DNA of 64,000 nucleotides from Mycobacterium barrassiae (GTDB lineage Bacteria; Actinomycetota; Actinomycetes; Mycobacteriales; Mycobacteriaceae). The stretch lies in the NCBI RefSeq assembly GCF_025822765.1, contig NZ_JACKUK010000023.1:391535-455534 (forward strand), written 5' to 3'. Under the pieces are notes generated by a model. That model made no database searches and was not told the DNA's origin. It saw only the letters and a program-made list of their open reading frames with translations. The position numbers and the translations under genes are program-made. The number at the start of each line of letters is the position of its first letter. Within the stretch, counting starts at the first letter, position 1. This document shows, piece after piece, positions 8,780-17,405 of the stretch.

Positions 8780-10422
8780 GGCATTCCCCCGAGCATCAGG
8801 TCCTGCCAGGTCGACGGCGGCTCGGCGAGGTCGGTCTGCCTGGCGACGGTGCCGTCGGGTGTGGCGTACTGGCCGGTGGCGGGGTCGTAGTGCGCGATCG
8901 CTACCGAAGGACCTACCGAAGGATTCGGTCCGGAAGCGTTGGGAACCAACGAACTTGGCGTGGCGGGCACGGCGCCGGCCAGCGGACCGGGAGGTGGTGG
9001 CCCAGTCGGTGCGGCCGTCGCCGGTAAACCCGGCATCGGCGGTATTCCCGGAGGCAATGGCGCAGCCATCGGCGGTGCCGGCGCAACGCCCGCGGGCGCG
9101 GGTGTTACCCCCGGCGGTAATGGCGTGCCCTGGATCGGCGCGTAGATGTTCTCCTGGAAAGTGACCCGATCGTCGAGCGGAACGCCTTGCGCGATCAGAT
9201 TCGGATCCATCGGGTAGGGGCCAACCGTATGCTGGCGCATCGCAAGCGGCTTGTAGGGCTGATCGCTGTAACACTCCTCCACCGTCGGCGCCCTCTTGCC
9301 CGGTACTCCCATACACGGCGCGTTGCGTGCACCCCGCACCTCGATCGGTGAATCCTGCGGTAGCTTGCAGTAGATGCCGTCCGGCGTGTCCACCGTGGTC
9401 TGATCGGCCGGGCTACGCCACTGCGACGGCGGGAGGAACCCCACCGTGCACGGGTTGGGGTCAGTGAGTGAGATACGGAAGTCGCCCAGCGGAATTCCCG
9501 TCGGATTGTTCTCGGGAGCAGATGACAGGGCGTTGGCGACGAACGGTGGCAGCAGTACCAACACCTGTTCGAGCGAGGGCCGGTACGTGACCGCCACCTT
9601 GCCGAATGTGGTCATATTGGCCAGCAGCACCGGCAGGGTCGGCTTGATCTGATCGAACAGCCGCGAGACCTCGTTGGCCGCATCCGGACCCTGTTGCAGC
9701 AGCGACCGAATCTGCGGGTCGTTCACCACCACCTGATCGGTGATTCCTGCGAGGCTTCGCGCCCACAAGCGCAGCGCATCGGTTGTCGCGGCTTGCGAAT
9801 CCAGCAGTGGCTGCGAGTCTTCGATGAGCGTGGTGGAGCGATCGGCTGTCCGATTCAGGTCGGCGGAGATCTGTGCCGACGAGTCGAACAGCGAGCCGAG
9901 ATCGAAACCGGCATCGTTGAACGCCAGAAACGACTCGTCGATCAGCCCGGTCAACGTGTCCTTGGGAATGCTCTGGATCAGGTCGTTGGCGCGATCCAGC
10001 ATCGGGCTGACCGGTTGTGGAATCTTGGTGTCGCTCATGGCGATCACTGAGCCGTCATGTAGATAGGGCGGCGAATCGGTGCGCGGCAGCAGCTCGACGT
10101 ACTGCTCGCCGATCGCCGAGACGCTGCGTACCTCCGCCTCCAGATCCGCGGGGATCTTCGGTGAGGTGTCGAGCGTCAGTGTCGCCGTGGCCTTGCTGCG
10201 GGACACGTCCATCGCGGTCACTTTGCCGACCTGCACGCCGCGATACGTCACGTTCGAAAACCGGTACAGGCCACCGGAGGACGGCAGTTCGAGTGTCACC
10301 GTGATCTTGCCGACGCCGAGCAGTGTGGGCACCTGCATGTAGGCGAACACCATCACCAGAACGCCGACGATCGACGCGATCGTGAAGATGACCAACTGAA
10401 TCCGGACGAAGCGTGACAGCAT
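8776..10422 (-). CDS. mceF: MCE family protein MceF
   Basis: This 548-residue last MCE subunit has an N-terminal membrane anchor (LVIFTIASIVGVLVMVFA, about residues 11-28), the MCE/MlaD domain (about 35-115, with NVTYRGVQVGKVTAM) and a long helical region of predicted tunnel-forming coils. The tail from about residue 430 is Pro/Ala-rich and ends in a YDPATGQY...TPDG...TWQDLM element. I take the ATG at 10422, which forms a TGATG overlap with the mceE stop; a start at 10446 lies inside mceE. Mce proteins assemble as heterohexamers that move lipids or sterols across the envelope. Which substrate this operon handles is not visible. Confidence 0.88.
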   Translation of the reverse strand: MLSRFVRIQLVIFTIASIVGVLVMVFAYMQVPTLLGVGKITVTLELPSSGGLYRFSNVTYRGVQVGKVTAMDVSRSKATATLTLDTSPKIPADLEAEVRSVSAIGEQYVELLPRTDSPPYLHDGSVIAMSDTKIPQPVSPMLDRANDLIQSIPKDTLTGLIDESFLAFNDAGFDLGSLFDSSAQISADLNRTADRSTTLIEDSQPLLDSQAATTDALRLWARSLAGITDQVVVNDPQIRSLLQQGPDAANEVSRLFDQIKPTLPVLLANMTTFGKVAVTYRPSLEQVLVLLPPFVANALSSAPENNPTGIPLGDFRISLTDPNPCTVGFLPPSQWRSPADQTTVDTPDGIYCKLPQDSPIEVRGARNAPCMGVPGKRAPTVEECYSDQPYKPLAMRQHTVGPYPMDPNLIAQGVPLDDRVTFQENIYAPIQGTPLPPGVTPAPAGVAPAPPMAAPLPPGIPPMPGLPATAAPTGPPPPGPLAGAVPATPSSLVPNASGPNPSVGPSVAIAHYDPATGQYATPDGTVARQTDLAEPPSTWQDLMLGGMP

Positions 10423-11594
10423 CAGCCACCACCGCCGGGGTCCCACGGGGCGGGATCAACGTTGGGGATCGGACCGAACGGCGGTGAAGTCCCCACACCG
10501 AGCGGGAACTTCGTGTAGTAGGCGTCGTAGCCGGGGTCACCTGGGGCAGGGATCAGCGACGCTCGGTCCTGCCCCAGCCGGGTACCGAGTAAAAGCCCCC
10601 GCTTGAGTCGTGGATTCGTCCAGTCAACCGTGACGAAGAGGTTCACGTAGTCACCGCGGACAGCGCGGTCGATGAGGTTCTGGCTCATCGGGAAGGTCGG
10701 GAGGAACGCGAGGGCGGTGTCGATTCCGGGTCCGACATCGGCGAGGGCCTTCAGCGTGGGTTCGAGGTTCTGCAGGTTCTTCACCAGGTCGGCCTTGGTG
10801 TCGTTGACCAACCCGGACACCGTCTGGCTGAAGCGGCCCAGCTCCACGAGCGCGGTCGTGAACCGCGGTCGTTCGCGCAAGAGGACGTCCAACGCCGGCG
10901 GGATCTTGTTCAAGGTGCGGGTGAGCGTCTCCTGTTGACTGCCGAGCCGCTGCGCGAACCGGTTCAGCTCCTCGATGGTCGCAATGATGTTGTCCCGCTG
11001 CTGATACAGCGTTCCGACGAACGTGTCGAGGCGGTTGATCAGATCCCGAACGGCGTCGGAGCGCCCGGACAGCGCGGCGTTGAAGTTGTGGATGATGTCG
11101 CCGATCTGGCCCAGCCCGCCGCCGTTGACGACCGCGGCGACCGACGACAGCGTTTGTTCTGTCGACGGATACGTCGATGTCTCGCTCAGCCCGAGCGTCG
11201 ACCCTGGTTTCAGCCGACCGGCGGGTGCCTGCCCCACCGGCGGGTCGAGGGCCACGTGCATGGAGCCCAACAGGCTCGTCTGCCCGACGGTCGCCACAGC
11301 GTTGGCGGGCACGACGACGTCGGGCTTCACGTTCAGCTCGAGATCGACGTGCCAACCTCGCAGCGTCATCTTCCCGACGCTGCCCACCACGACGTTGTCG
11401 ATCATCACCGGCGAATTCGACTCCAACGTACCGATGTTCGCCAGTTCGGCGTGATACACCGCGGCGTCACCACCCCGTCCGACCGCACCGGGCAGCGGCA
11501 GGGAGTTGACTCCTTGGAACGCACATCCGGTGACGGTCACCATCATCGCGAAGGCGACCGCCAGCACACGTCGGCCGACTCTGAGCACGGTCAT
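10422..11594 (-). CDS. mceE: MCE family lipoprotein MceE (Lpr-type)
   Basis: This 390-residue product is the lipid-anchored subunit. The lipobox VTGC follows a hydrophobic signal (LAVAFAMMVTVTGC), so Cys near residue 24 is lipidated. The MCE domain follows, with VMIDNVVVGSVGKM and GQTSLLGSMHVALDP, then a helical region rich in Leu/Ile heptads and a short Pro-rich end. Having the lipoprotein in fifth place matches the canonical mce order A-F, in which E is the Lpr-type lipoprotein. The start overlaps the mceD stop as ATGA. It is expected to anchor the complex at the outer face of the plasma membrane. Confidence 0.9.
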   Translation of the reverse strand: MTVLRVGRRVLAVAFAMMVTVTGCAFQGVNSLPLPGAVGRGGDAAVYHAELANIGTLESNSPVMIDNVVVGSVGKMTLRGWHVDLELNVKPDVVVPANAVATVGQTSLLGSMHVALDPPVGQAPAGRLKPGSTLGLSETSTYPSTEQTLSSVAAVVNGGGLGQIGDIIHNFNAALSGRSDAVRDLINRLDTFVGTLYQQRDNIIATIEELNRFAQRLGSQQETLTRTLNKIPPALDVLLRERPRFTTALVELGRFSQTVSGLVNDTKADLVKNLQNLEPTLKALADVGPGIDTALAFLPTFPMSQNLIDRAVRGDYVNLFVTVDWTNPRLKRGLLLGTRLGQDRASLIPAPGDPGYDAYYTKFPLGVGTSPPFGPIPNVDPAPWDPGGGG

Positions 11595-13000
11595 GGCGGT
11601 GTCCCGTCAGCGGGTGGCGGCGGGGCAGGCACTTCACCTGGCGCAGGCGGCCTTTCGGCGGGCAGCAACATGCTCTGCAGGCTGGGCGTGGGTGGCGCCG
11701 GAGCGGCACCGGGCAGCGGGCCGGGTGGTGGACCGGGTGGCGGACCGAAGCCCGGTGGCGGCGGGACGTCGCCGTCCAACCCCGTGAACGCGGACACGGC
11801 CGGTGGGGGTTCCGGCGGGTCCGCCTCGCCATCGCCTCCTGGCATCAGCCTCGGTTCGCTGTAGCGAAGCATGTATGGCGGCGGGTTCGCCGTCAGGAAC
11901 GGATTGAACGGAAACGGCAGGTTGTTGAAGTTGAGCCGGTCCAATGCCGGGCTCAGGTACTGCGAACACAGCTTACGAGAGGTGGGCGCGGTGACGTTCT
12001 CGAGGGCGCCGACCATGCCGCAAAGAGCCCAGTCCGGATTCGACATGTTGTTGAACACGAACACCCCGCTGGCTGCCCCGGTCCGCGGGTCGAACATGTT
12101 GACGGCGTTGGCGATCGAGTGCGGCGCGATGTGCAGGACGTTCTCCAGCGCCATTCGGTTGTCCGCAAGGGTCTGGGTGACGTTGGCCAGCCGCTGGATC
12201 TGCTCGGCCGTCTTGTCGCGCGTGCCGTTGATGAATCGCGTCGTCTCCCCGACCACGTCCGACAGGTTCTTCAGCGCCGCGTCGAGATCGGACCTGCTGT
12301 TGTTCACGACACTGGTCAGGGTCGCGAACCTGTCCTGGAACTGGACGATCTGCTCGTTGCTGTCGCGCAGTGCGGTGACGAAGGTCTGCAGGTTCGCGAT
12401 GGTGTCGACGATGTCGCCACTTCCGTCGGCGAGGATCCGCCCCACGCCGGACAGCTGCGCCAGCGTCTGGCGCAGCTTTTCGCCGTTGCCGTCCATCGCG
12501 GTGGCCGCGCTGTCGATGAAGCGCCCGACCGAACCCGTCGACATACCGTTGGTTGGCCCCAATTCGGTTGCCAGTCGCGTCAGTTGCTCCTTGACCTCGT
12601 TCCATTCGACCGGCACGGCGGTCCGCTCGATCGGGATGACCGCCCCGTCGCTCATCGCCGGTCCGGACTCATACGCCGGGGTGAGCTGGACGTAACGCGC
12701 CGAGACGAGGTTCTGCGCGACGAGCACCGCCTTCGCGTCGGCCGGGACGCGGATGCCGTTCTCGACGCGCAAGGTCATCTTCGCCTGCGTCCCGACCGGC
12801 TGGATCGACTCGATGGAGCCCACCTTCACCCCGGCGATGCGGACCTCGTCGCCGGGGTACACCGCGGTGGCGGTGGTGAAGTAGGCGGTGATGGTTGTCG
12901 AGGGAAAGAAGGTCTGCCGAATGACAATGGCGGCGCCGCCGATGAGCGCGACGACCAACGCAGCCGCCAGCGCGAGCCTCACGATTCGGTTACCGGTCAT
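11591..13000 (-). CDS. mceD: MCE family protein MceD
   Basis: This is a 469-residue MCE subunit. A membrane segment spans about residues 7-30 (LALAAALVVALIGGAAIVI), followed by the MCE domain (YPGDEVRIAGVKVGSIESI), helical coils and a Pro/Gly-rich C-terminus (about 415-469). The frame is open upstream to 13108, but that extension is inside mceC and is low in hydrophobicity, so I use the ATG at 13000. This leaves an 11-bp overlap with the mceC stop. Translation is likely coupled along the operon. Confidence 0.88.
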   Translation of the reverse strand: MTGNRIVRLALAAALVVALIGGAAIVIRQTFFPSTTITAYFTTATAVYPGDEVRIAGVKVGSIESIQPVGTQAKMTLRVENGIRVPADAKAVLVAQNLVSARYVQLTPAYESGPAMSDGAVIPIERTAVPVEWNEVKEQLTRLATELGPTNGMSTGSVGRFIDSAATAMDGNGEKLRQTLAQLSGVGRILADGSGDIVDTIANLQTFVTALRDSNEQIVQFQDRFATLTSVVNNSRSDLDAALKNLSDVVGETTRFINGTRDKTAEQIQRLANVTQTLADNRMALENVLHIAPHSIANAVNMFDPRTGAASGVFVFNNMSNPDWALCGMVGALENVTAPTSRKLCSQYLSPALDRLNFNNLPFPFNPFLTANPPPYMLRYSEPRLMPGGDGEADPPEPPPAVSAFTGLDGDVPPPPGFGPPPGPPPGPLPGAAPAPPTPSLQSMLLPAERPPAPGEVPAPPPPADGTPP

Positions 13001-14099
13001 CACGGCGGTGTCCCCACTGCTCCCCCGGACCGGGAATTCCGTTGTAGGGGAATGGAAGTTCGGCACGTGGACCCGCGTTGTCCGGGGGTTGACCCGCGTT
13101 GACCCCACGACGGAAGCCGAACGCGTAGTCCAGGAATGGTTGCAGCAGCTGGCCGAAAATGATGTTCGGGATGTAAGCCTGGTAGTACGGACCGTTGCCG
13201 ATGGTCTCGCCGAGGGTGGTCTGGAACTTGGCCAACCCCGGAAGGGCCTTGGCGATGTTGTCGCGGTTGTTCTCCAGGACCGCCGTCACCGCGTTCAACT
13301 TGTCCAGCGTGGGCGCGAGCTCCTGCTCATTCTCGTGGATCAGTGCGGACAGCTGGGTGGCCATCGCGGACGTGTGGGCCAGCAACTCGACGATCGCATA
13401 CCGGCGCTCCGACAACACCGCGATGAGGTCGTTGGCGTTGAGCAGCAGAGTGTTCACCTGTTGACTGCGGTCGGCGAGGATCTTGGTGACGTCCGCACCG
13501 TTTTCGAGCAATGCACCCAACGTGTCGTCGCGGTCGTTGAGCGCACGGGAAAGGCTGGTCACCGATTCGAAGGTCGGACCCAGTTGCGGCGCAACCTGAT
13601 CCAGCGTCGACGACAGCGTGTCCAGGGACTGGTTCAAGGATGCGATGTCGGTGCCCGCGGTGTTCGACGTCAGCTCGTTCACAGCTTCGGTCAACGAATA
13701 CGGCGAGGCCGTCCTCGATGCAGGGATGACCTCCAGGGGTCGCATCGTGCCTTCGCCCTTGGACTCCAACGTCAGCACCCGCTCACCCAGCAGCGTCCCG
13801 GTGCGGATGTGGGCGGTGGTATCCGAACCCAGCTGCACCGACCCGTCGATGGTGAACGTCACCAGAGCATTGCGCCCCTGAAGCGCGACGTCTGAGATGG
13901 TGCCCACCTTGATGCCTGAGATCGTCACGTCGTTACCGACGACGACGCCACCCGCGTCGGCGAACTGCGCCTGGTAGCGGATCGCCGTCGCCCACGACAC
14001 CAACCGTTCCGGCGCCAGGCCCACGGCAATGACGAGGATGGCGAGGACGACGCCCATGAATCCCGCCCGGATGAGTTGCTTTCCACGGTATTTCAGCAT
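12990..14099 (-). CDS. mceC: MCE family protein MceC
   Basis: This is a 369-residue MCE subunit with an N-terminal membrane anchor (FMGVVLAILVIAVGLA near residues 13-28) and the MCE domain with VVGNDVTISGIKVGTI and the conserved LLGERVLTLE strand. Long helices with NT/LD repeats follow. The C-terminus has an AYIPNIIFGQLLQPFLDYAF segment typical of MceC, then a Pro-rich tail. The ATG at 14099 overlaps the mceB stop (TGATG); codons upstream belong to mceB in another frame. It should be one of six subunits of the envelope-spanning complex. Confidence 0.88.
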   Translation of the reverse strand: MLKYRGKQLIRAGFMGVVLAILVIAVGLAPERLVSWATAIRYQAQFADAGGVVVGNDVTISGIKVGTISDVALQGRNALVTFTIDGSVQLGSDTTAHIRTGTLLGERVLTLESKGEGTMRPLEVIPASRTASPYSLTEAVNELTSNTAGTDIASLNQSLDTLSSTLDQVAPQLGPTFESVTSLSRALNDRDDTLGALLENGADVTKILADRSQQVNTLLLNANDLIAVLSERRYAIVELLAHTSAMATQLSALIHENEQELAPTLDKLNAVTAVLENNRDNIAKALPGLAKFQTTLGETIGNGPYYQAYIPNIIFGQLLQPFLDYAFGFRRGVNAGQPPDNAGPRAELPFPYNGIPGPGEQWGHRRDDR

Positions 14100-15124
14100 C
14101 AGGGTTCGGTGCACCTCCCGTTCTCCTGCTTGAGCCACGGGAAGACCGCTGTGCGGCCTTGCAGGTCGGTGACCCGCCATTTCAGTTCACAGATGTAGTA
14201 GTTGAAGAAGCTGCCGTAGGAACCGGTACGGATCAGCTTGCGGTAGTTCTCGGGAGCCTTCTTCAGGCTGGTGTCGAGTCGGTCCTTCTGATTGTCGAGA
14301 TTGGAGGCCAGCACGTTCAGCCGATCGATGGTTCCCGCGAGCGGAGGCCGCGCGTCACCGAGAAGGTCGGCGATCGAGGCGGATCCGTTGTTCAACGACT
14401 CGATCGCCTCGCCGATCGGATCCTTTTCAGCGGCGAGCTCGGTGACCAGCTTCTCGAGCCGGTCGATCGTGCCCGAGAACTTGTCCCCCTCTTTCGTCAG
14501 GGTCGCCAACAGGGTGCGCAGATTGTCGATCAACGCCTGGATGGTCTGGTTGTGTTCGGCCAGCGCCGCAGTGAACCCCGAGGTGTTGGAGAACAACGAC
14601 TGTAGAGTGCCGCCTTGCCCCTGGAATATTTGAATCAGCGCAGCCGACAGCGCGTTGACGTCCTGCGGATTGAGTCCCCGGATAACGGGTTTGAGCCCTC
14701 CGAGCAGCAAATCGAGGTCCAGCGCGGCCTGCGTGCGCTCCTTCGGGATCTGCGATCCCGGGGGTAGTGGGGTGCCGTCGGTGCCCTCGATGAGTTCCAG
14801 ATAGCGGTCACCGACCAGGTTGAGGTAACGCACCGCGGCACGGCTGCCGGTGGTGAGCCGCACGCCCGGATCTGCGTCGAAGGTGACGAGGACGGATTTG
14901 TCGCGTTGGAGTTTGATGCGTTTGACCGTGCCGACTCTCATACCGGCCACACGTACCGATTGACCCGCCTCGAGCCGCGACGCGTCGGCGAACACCGCCG
15001 AATAGTCTTTCGTGGAGCCGGTTTGATACTGGCCGAAGATGAAGAATAGCGATGCCGTCAGCAACATCATGACGACGACGAACATGCCGAACTTGATCAG
15101 CGTGGACCGCAGTGAACGCCTCAT
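14099..15124 (-). CDS. mceB: MCE family protein MceB
   Basis: This is a 341-residue MCE subunit with a membrane anchor at about residues 10-29 (FGMFVVVMMLLTASLFFIFG) and the MCE domain with SRLEAGQSVRVAGMRVGTVK and the YLNLVGDRYLELIEG strand pair. A helical region ends in FNYYICELKW, a MceB-like C-terminal motif. It overlaps mceA by 4 bp (ATGA). There is no long proline tail, unlike MceD and MceF. Confidence 0.88.
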   Translation of the reverse strand: MRRSLRSTLIKFGMFVVVMMLLTASLFFIFGQYQTGSTKDYSAVFADASRLEAGQSVRVAGMRVGTVKRIKLQRDKSVLVTFDADPGVRLTTGSRAAVRYLNLVGDRYLELIEGTDGTPLPPGSQIPKERTQAALDLDLLLGGLKPVIRGLNPQDVNALSAALIQIFQGQGGTLQSLFSNTSGFTAALAEHNQTIQALIDNLRTLLATLTKEGDKFSGTIDRLEKLVTELAAEKDPIGEAIESLNNGSASIADLLGDARPPLAGTIDRLNVLASNLDNQKDRLDTSLKKAPENYRKLIRTGSYGSFFNYYICELKWRVTDLQGRTAVFPWLKQENGRCTEP

Positions 15125-16311
15125 CCCGGCTGTCCGATCTGCGCGCTGTTACGCGGGGGGCCAGAAGTCTCGGTGTCACCGAACATGATCTGTTTGATCA
15201 GGTCGGAGTTGAGCACGATGCCCGGGTAGGTGCGCCGCCACGGGTTGGTTCCAGTGTCGGCGACCACATATGGCGGGGCGGCTCCGAACGGCATATTCGG
15301 CAGGCCGGTGCACTGGGGTCCGCCCTTCGCGCCCGCCTTGGGCAGATCCTGTGGGTAACGGTAATTCTGTTGCCCCCATAGGAATCCCGCCAGCACGGTC
15401 ACTCCCGGCTCGTTCAGCGGCGGGCGTCTGGACAACTCGAGTATTCCGGATAACCCACACCACAAGGCCTCGCCGTACTCGCTGGCCAAGTCAGTGGTGG
15501 GCACGAGCAGATGCAGCACCTCGGTGAGCGGCTGGCGGTTCTCGCCGATCACCTGATTGCCGATATCCGCCAGGCCGATCACACTGACCAGCGCGGCATC
15601 GAGATTGTTCTGTTCGTCGACGATCGAGTCGCTGATTCGCGATGCGCGGTCGGCGATGGTCACGAAATCGTCTGCTGCGTCGGCATATGCGCGAGCGACG
15701 TCCGGTGCGACTTCCAGGTCGTGACTGAGCGCCGGCAGGGTCGGCTCGAGCTTCGCGAGATAGGAGTCAAGGTCCGACAGCATCTGCCCGATTTTCTCGC
15801 CCCGGCCTGACAGCGCAGAGGCGATCCCGCTCAGAGTGGCGTTCAGCTTGGCAGGTTCGATGGTCGACAACAACGATGTCAGTTGCTCGAAGACGGTATT
15901 CGCCTCGATCATGACGCGCTGCGCGTCGATCACCTGGCCGGCCCGCAACGACTCGCGGGAGGGGTCGGGCGGAAAGACGAACTGAACCTGCTTGGCGCCG
16001 AAGACCGTCGGCGATGCGATGTCGACGAGTGCGTTGGCTGGGATGGCGTCCAGCCGCGACGGGTCCATCGCCAGATGAAGGGCCGCTTGGCCGCCGGGCA
16101 ACTCTTCGATCGACGCCACCCTGCCGACCTGCACCCCACGTACTTGCACCTTCGCGTCGGGGTTCATCACCAGTCCGGCGCGATCGGAGAGGACAGTCAC
16201 CGGGACACTGTCGGAAAACCCTCCCCGGAACAGATTCGCGGCGACCAGAAACACCACGACGATGAGGGCGATGGAAGCCAAACCGATCAGCGGGCGCACG
16301 GCACTTCGCAT
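15121..16311 (-). CDS. mceA: MCE family protein MceA, first gene of the mce operon
   Basis: This is a 396-residue MCE subunit with a membrane anchor at about residues 6-27 (IGLASIALIVVVFLVAANLF), the MCE domain (VMNPDAKVQVRGVQVGRVAS) and FGAKQVQFVFPP. The C-terminal half resembles MceA proteins (GLSGILELSRR, PGIVLNSDLIKQIMFGD). I chose the ATG at 16311 because GGAGG lies nine bases upstream; a GTG at 16329 is possible. In other actinobacteria mceA follows yrbEA and yrbEB, which encode the ABC permease, but nothing of that kind is upstream here. A promoter is predicted 105-135 bp upstream. Confidence 0.88.
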   Translation of the reverse strand: MRSAVRPLIGLASIALIVVVFLVAANLFRGGFSDSVPVTVLSDRAGLVMNPDAKVQVRGVQVGRVASIEELPGGQAALHLAMDPSRLDAIPANALVDIASPTVFGAKQVQFVFPPDPSRESLRAGQVIDAQRVMIEANTVFEQLTSLLSTIEPAKLNATLSGIASALSGRGEKIGQMLSDLDSYLAKLEPTLPALSHDLEVAPDVARAYADAADDFVTIADRASRISDSIVDEQNNLDAALVSVIGLADIGNQVIGENRQPLTEVLHLLVPTTDLASEYGEALWCGLSGILELSRRPPLNEPGVTVLAGFLWGQQNYRYPQDLPKAGAKGGPQCTGLPNMPFGAAPPYVVADTGTNPWRRTYPGIVLNSDLIKQIMFGDTETSGPPRNSAQIGQPG

Positions 16312-16416
16312 CAGCGACCGCCTCCACACGGGCGTCGGGGCCGCGTGAGCAGGCGCCCCGCCGCTCGGCCAGACAAGCCTGTCCCACCTCCAGCGTGCGT
16401 CCGAAGTCCGCGCAGG

Positions 16417-16446
16417 ACTCTACTTGGGAACATATCTTTGGGTCAA
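16417..16446 (-). promoter_or_regulatory. Predicted sigma-A-like promoter of the mce operon
   Basis: On the minus strand TTGACC (16446-16441) and TAGAGT (16422-16417) are separated by 18 bp. This is five of six matches at -35 and four of six at -10. Transcription would start near 16410 and give a leader of roughly 100 nt before mceA. Confidence 0.5.
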
Positions 16447-16659
16447 TGTTTCCGTTGTTCGACATCGCATCCAACCTCGAATCCGATGACGCTGAGGTCA
16501 ATATTCCGGCTGTTCTAGGTTTGCTGTGCAAGGCTCTCATATGCTGCGATGCACTTCAACCCCTAAAAATGAGACAGCATTGAGTTTTCTGTCTTGTTCC
16601 TGAAACGTCGCCACTGAATTCGTCGTGCGCCAATTCAACATTGCGAAGATGGAGCAAAA

Positions 16660-16678
16660 GTTAGGTTACGAACCTCAC
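16660..16678. promoter_or_regulatory. Operator-like 19-bp quasi-palindrome
   Basis: GTTAGGTTACGAACCTCAC reads as GTnAGGTT-ACG-AACCTnAC, symmetric at 14 of 16 arm positions. It lies about 215 bp upstream of the predicted mce -35 element in otherwise empty sequence. The length suits a TetR- or GntR-type dimer. No regulator is assigned. Confidence 0.35.
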
Positions 16679-16983
16679 TGTCGACCGCACCGACGGCGCC
16701 GTAACCGCTCGACGCCCGGTGTCCCCGGTCTCCTCCGCCCTGATGACCATGATGACCCAGGCGTGGGCTTTGAGCCGCCAACTTTGCAATATTAGCGAGA
16801 ATAGAGACTGGCAGTTCAAGAAGTCCGCTTATCAGCTCGAACGCTTCCGCGCCCTCGAAACGTGCGGCGCATTTGTCGGCACGCTGCCGAAGCCACAACG
16901 CGCAGCGATGCCTACCAAGGGAGAGTTGTTGTTCTCCAACCGATTCCGCGCCGCGGGATTCGGACATCAAGGCCCGTGAGGGG

Positions 16984-17289
16984 CTACTCCGGCAGCCGCA
17001 GCTCGGGCTTCTCGACCTCTTCGATATTGACGTCCTTGAAGGTGATGACGCGAACCTGCTTGACGAAGCGCGCGGGCCGGTACATATCCCACACCCAGGC
17101 GTCGCCCAGCCTCAGCTCGAAATAGACCTCGCCGTCGGAGTTGCGGGGCACCAGCTCGACACTGTTGGCGAGGTAGAACCTGCGCTCGGTCTCCACGACG
17201 TAGCTGAACTGCCCGACGATGTCCTTGTATTCGCGGTAGAGCGAGAGCTCCATCTCGGTTTCATACTTCTCGAGATCCTCGGCACTCAT
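16984..17289 (-). CDS. DUF2469 family protein (Rv2901c orthologue)
   Basis: This 101-residue acidic actinobacterial protein (start MSAEDLEKYETEMELSLYRE) is found next to rnhB-lepB across the phylum. It has no enzymatic motif and no membrane segment; the middle is strand-rich (YFELRLGDAWVWDMY). The function is unknown. It is the last gene of the rplS-lepB-rnhB run, 116 bp downstream of rnhB across a C-rich hairpin-forming spacer, so it may have its own promoter. Confidence 0.85.
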   Translation of the reverse strand: MSAEDLEKYETEMELSLYREYKDIVGQFSYVVETERRFYLANSVELVPRNSDGEVYFELRLGDAWVWDMYRPARFVKQVRVITFKDVNIEEVEKPELRLPE

Positions 17290-17325
17290 CTGCTCAATCG
17301 TCCTTCATGTCCGTCTCGCTCTCCG

Positions 17326-17367
17326 GCCCCGCGGGGTGGGAACCCCAACCTCCCGAAGGGGTGGCCC
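17326..17367. repeat. C/G-rich imperfect palindromic spacer
   Basis: Between rnhB and DUF2469 lies a run containing CCCCGCGGGG (17327-17336) and an interleaved GGGGTGGGAACCCC / CCCGAAGGGG pair, so it can fold strongly on either strand. It resembles the C-rich palindromic spacer between glnD and ffh near 30635-30697. It may be a small dispersed element or an attenuator. Confidence 0.35.
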
Positions 17368-17405
17368 CATGTCACGCAAGCGCTCATCGCGACTCCAATC
17401 CTCCC

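Larger units (their letters stand above)
16312..16983. other. 672-bp non-coding gap between mceA and the backbone
   Basis: No convincing gene was found. Two short antisense-overlapping frames (16719-16979 plus; 16635-16970 minus) have no recognisable motif and poor codon bias. The part from 16430 to 16680 is AT-richer than the flanks and holds a promoter-like pair for mceA and a 19-bp quasi-palindrome. The part from 16680 to 16980 shows nothing I can name. The gap marks the junction between the accessory block and the conserved DUF2469-rnhB-lepB-rplS backbone, where yrbE or insertion remnants could have been expected; I see neither. Confidence 0.6.

Noticed and set aside
8297-9316. 339-codon minus-strand frame containing the mce-associated protein
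   Set aside because: The upstream 180 codons lie inside mceF in another frame. The GTG at 8779 gives a proper signal peptide.
16635-16970. 111-codon minus-strand frame in the same gap
   Set aside because: It lacks a plausible start context and any family feature. It was considered as a yrbE remnant, but there is no hydrophobic segment.
16719-16979. 86-codon plus-strand frame in the mce-backbone gap
   Set aside because: No recognisable motif, no good ribosome-binding site, and it overlaps an equally long minus-strand frame. It is likely chance.
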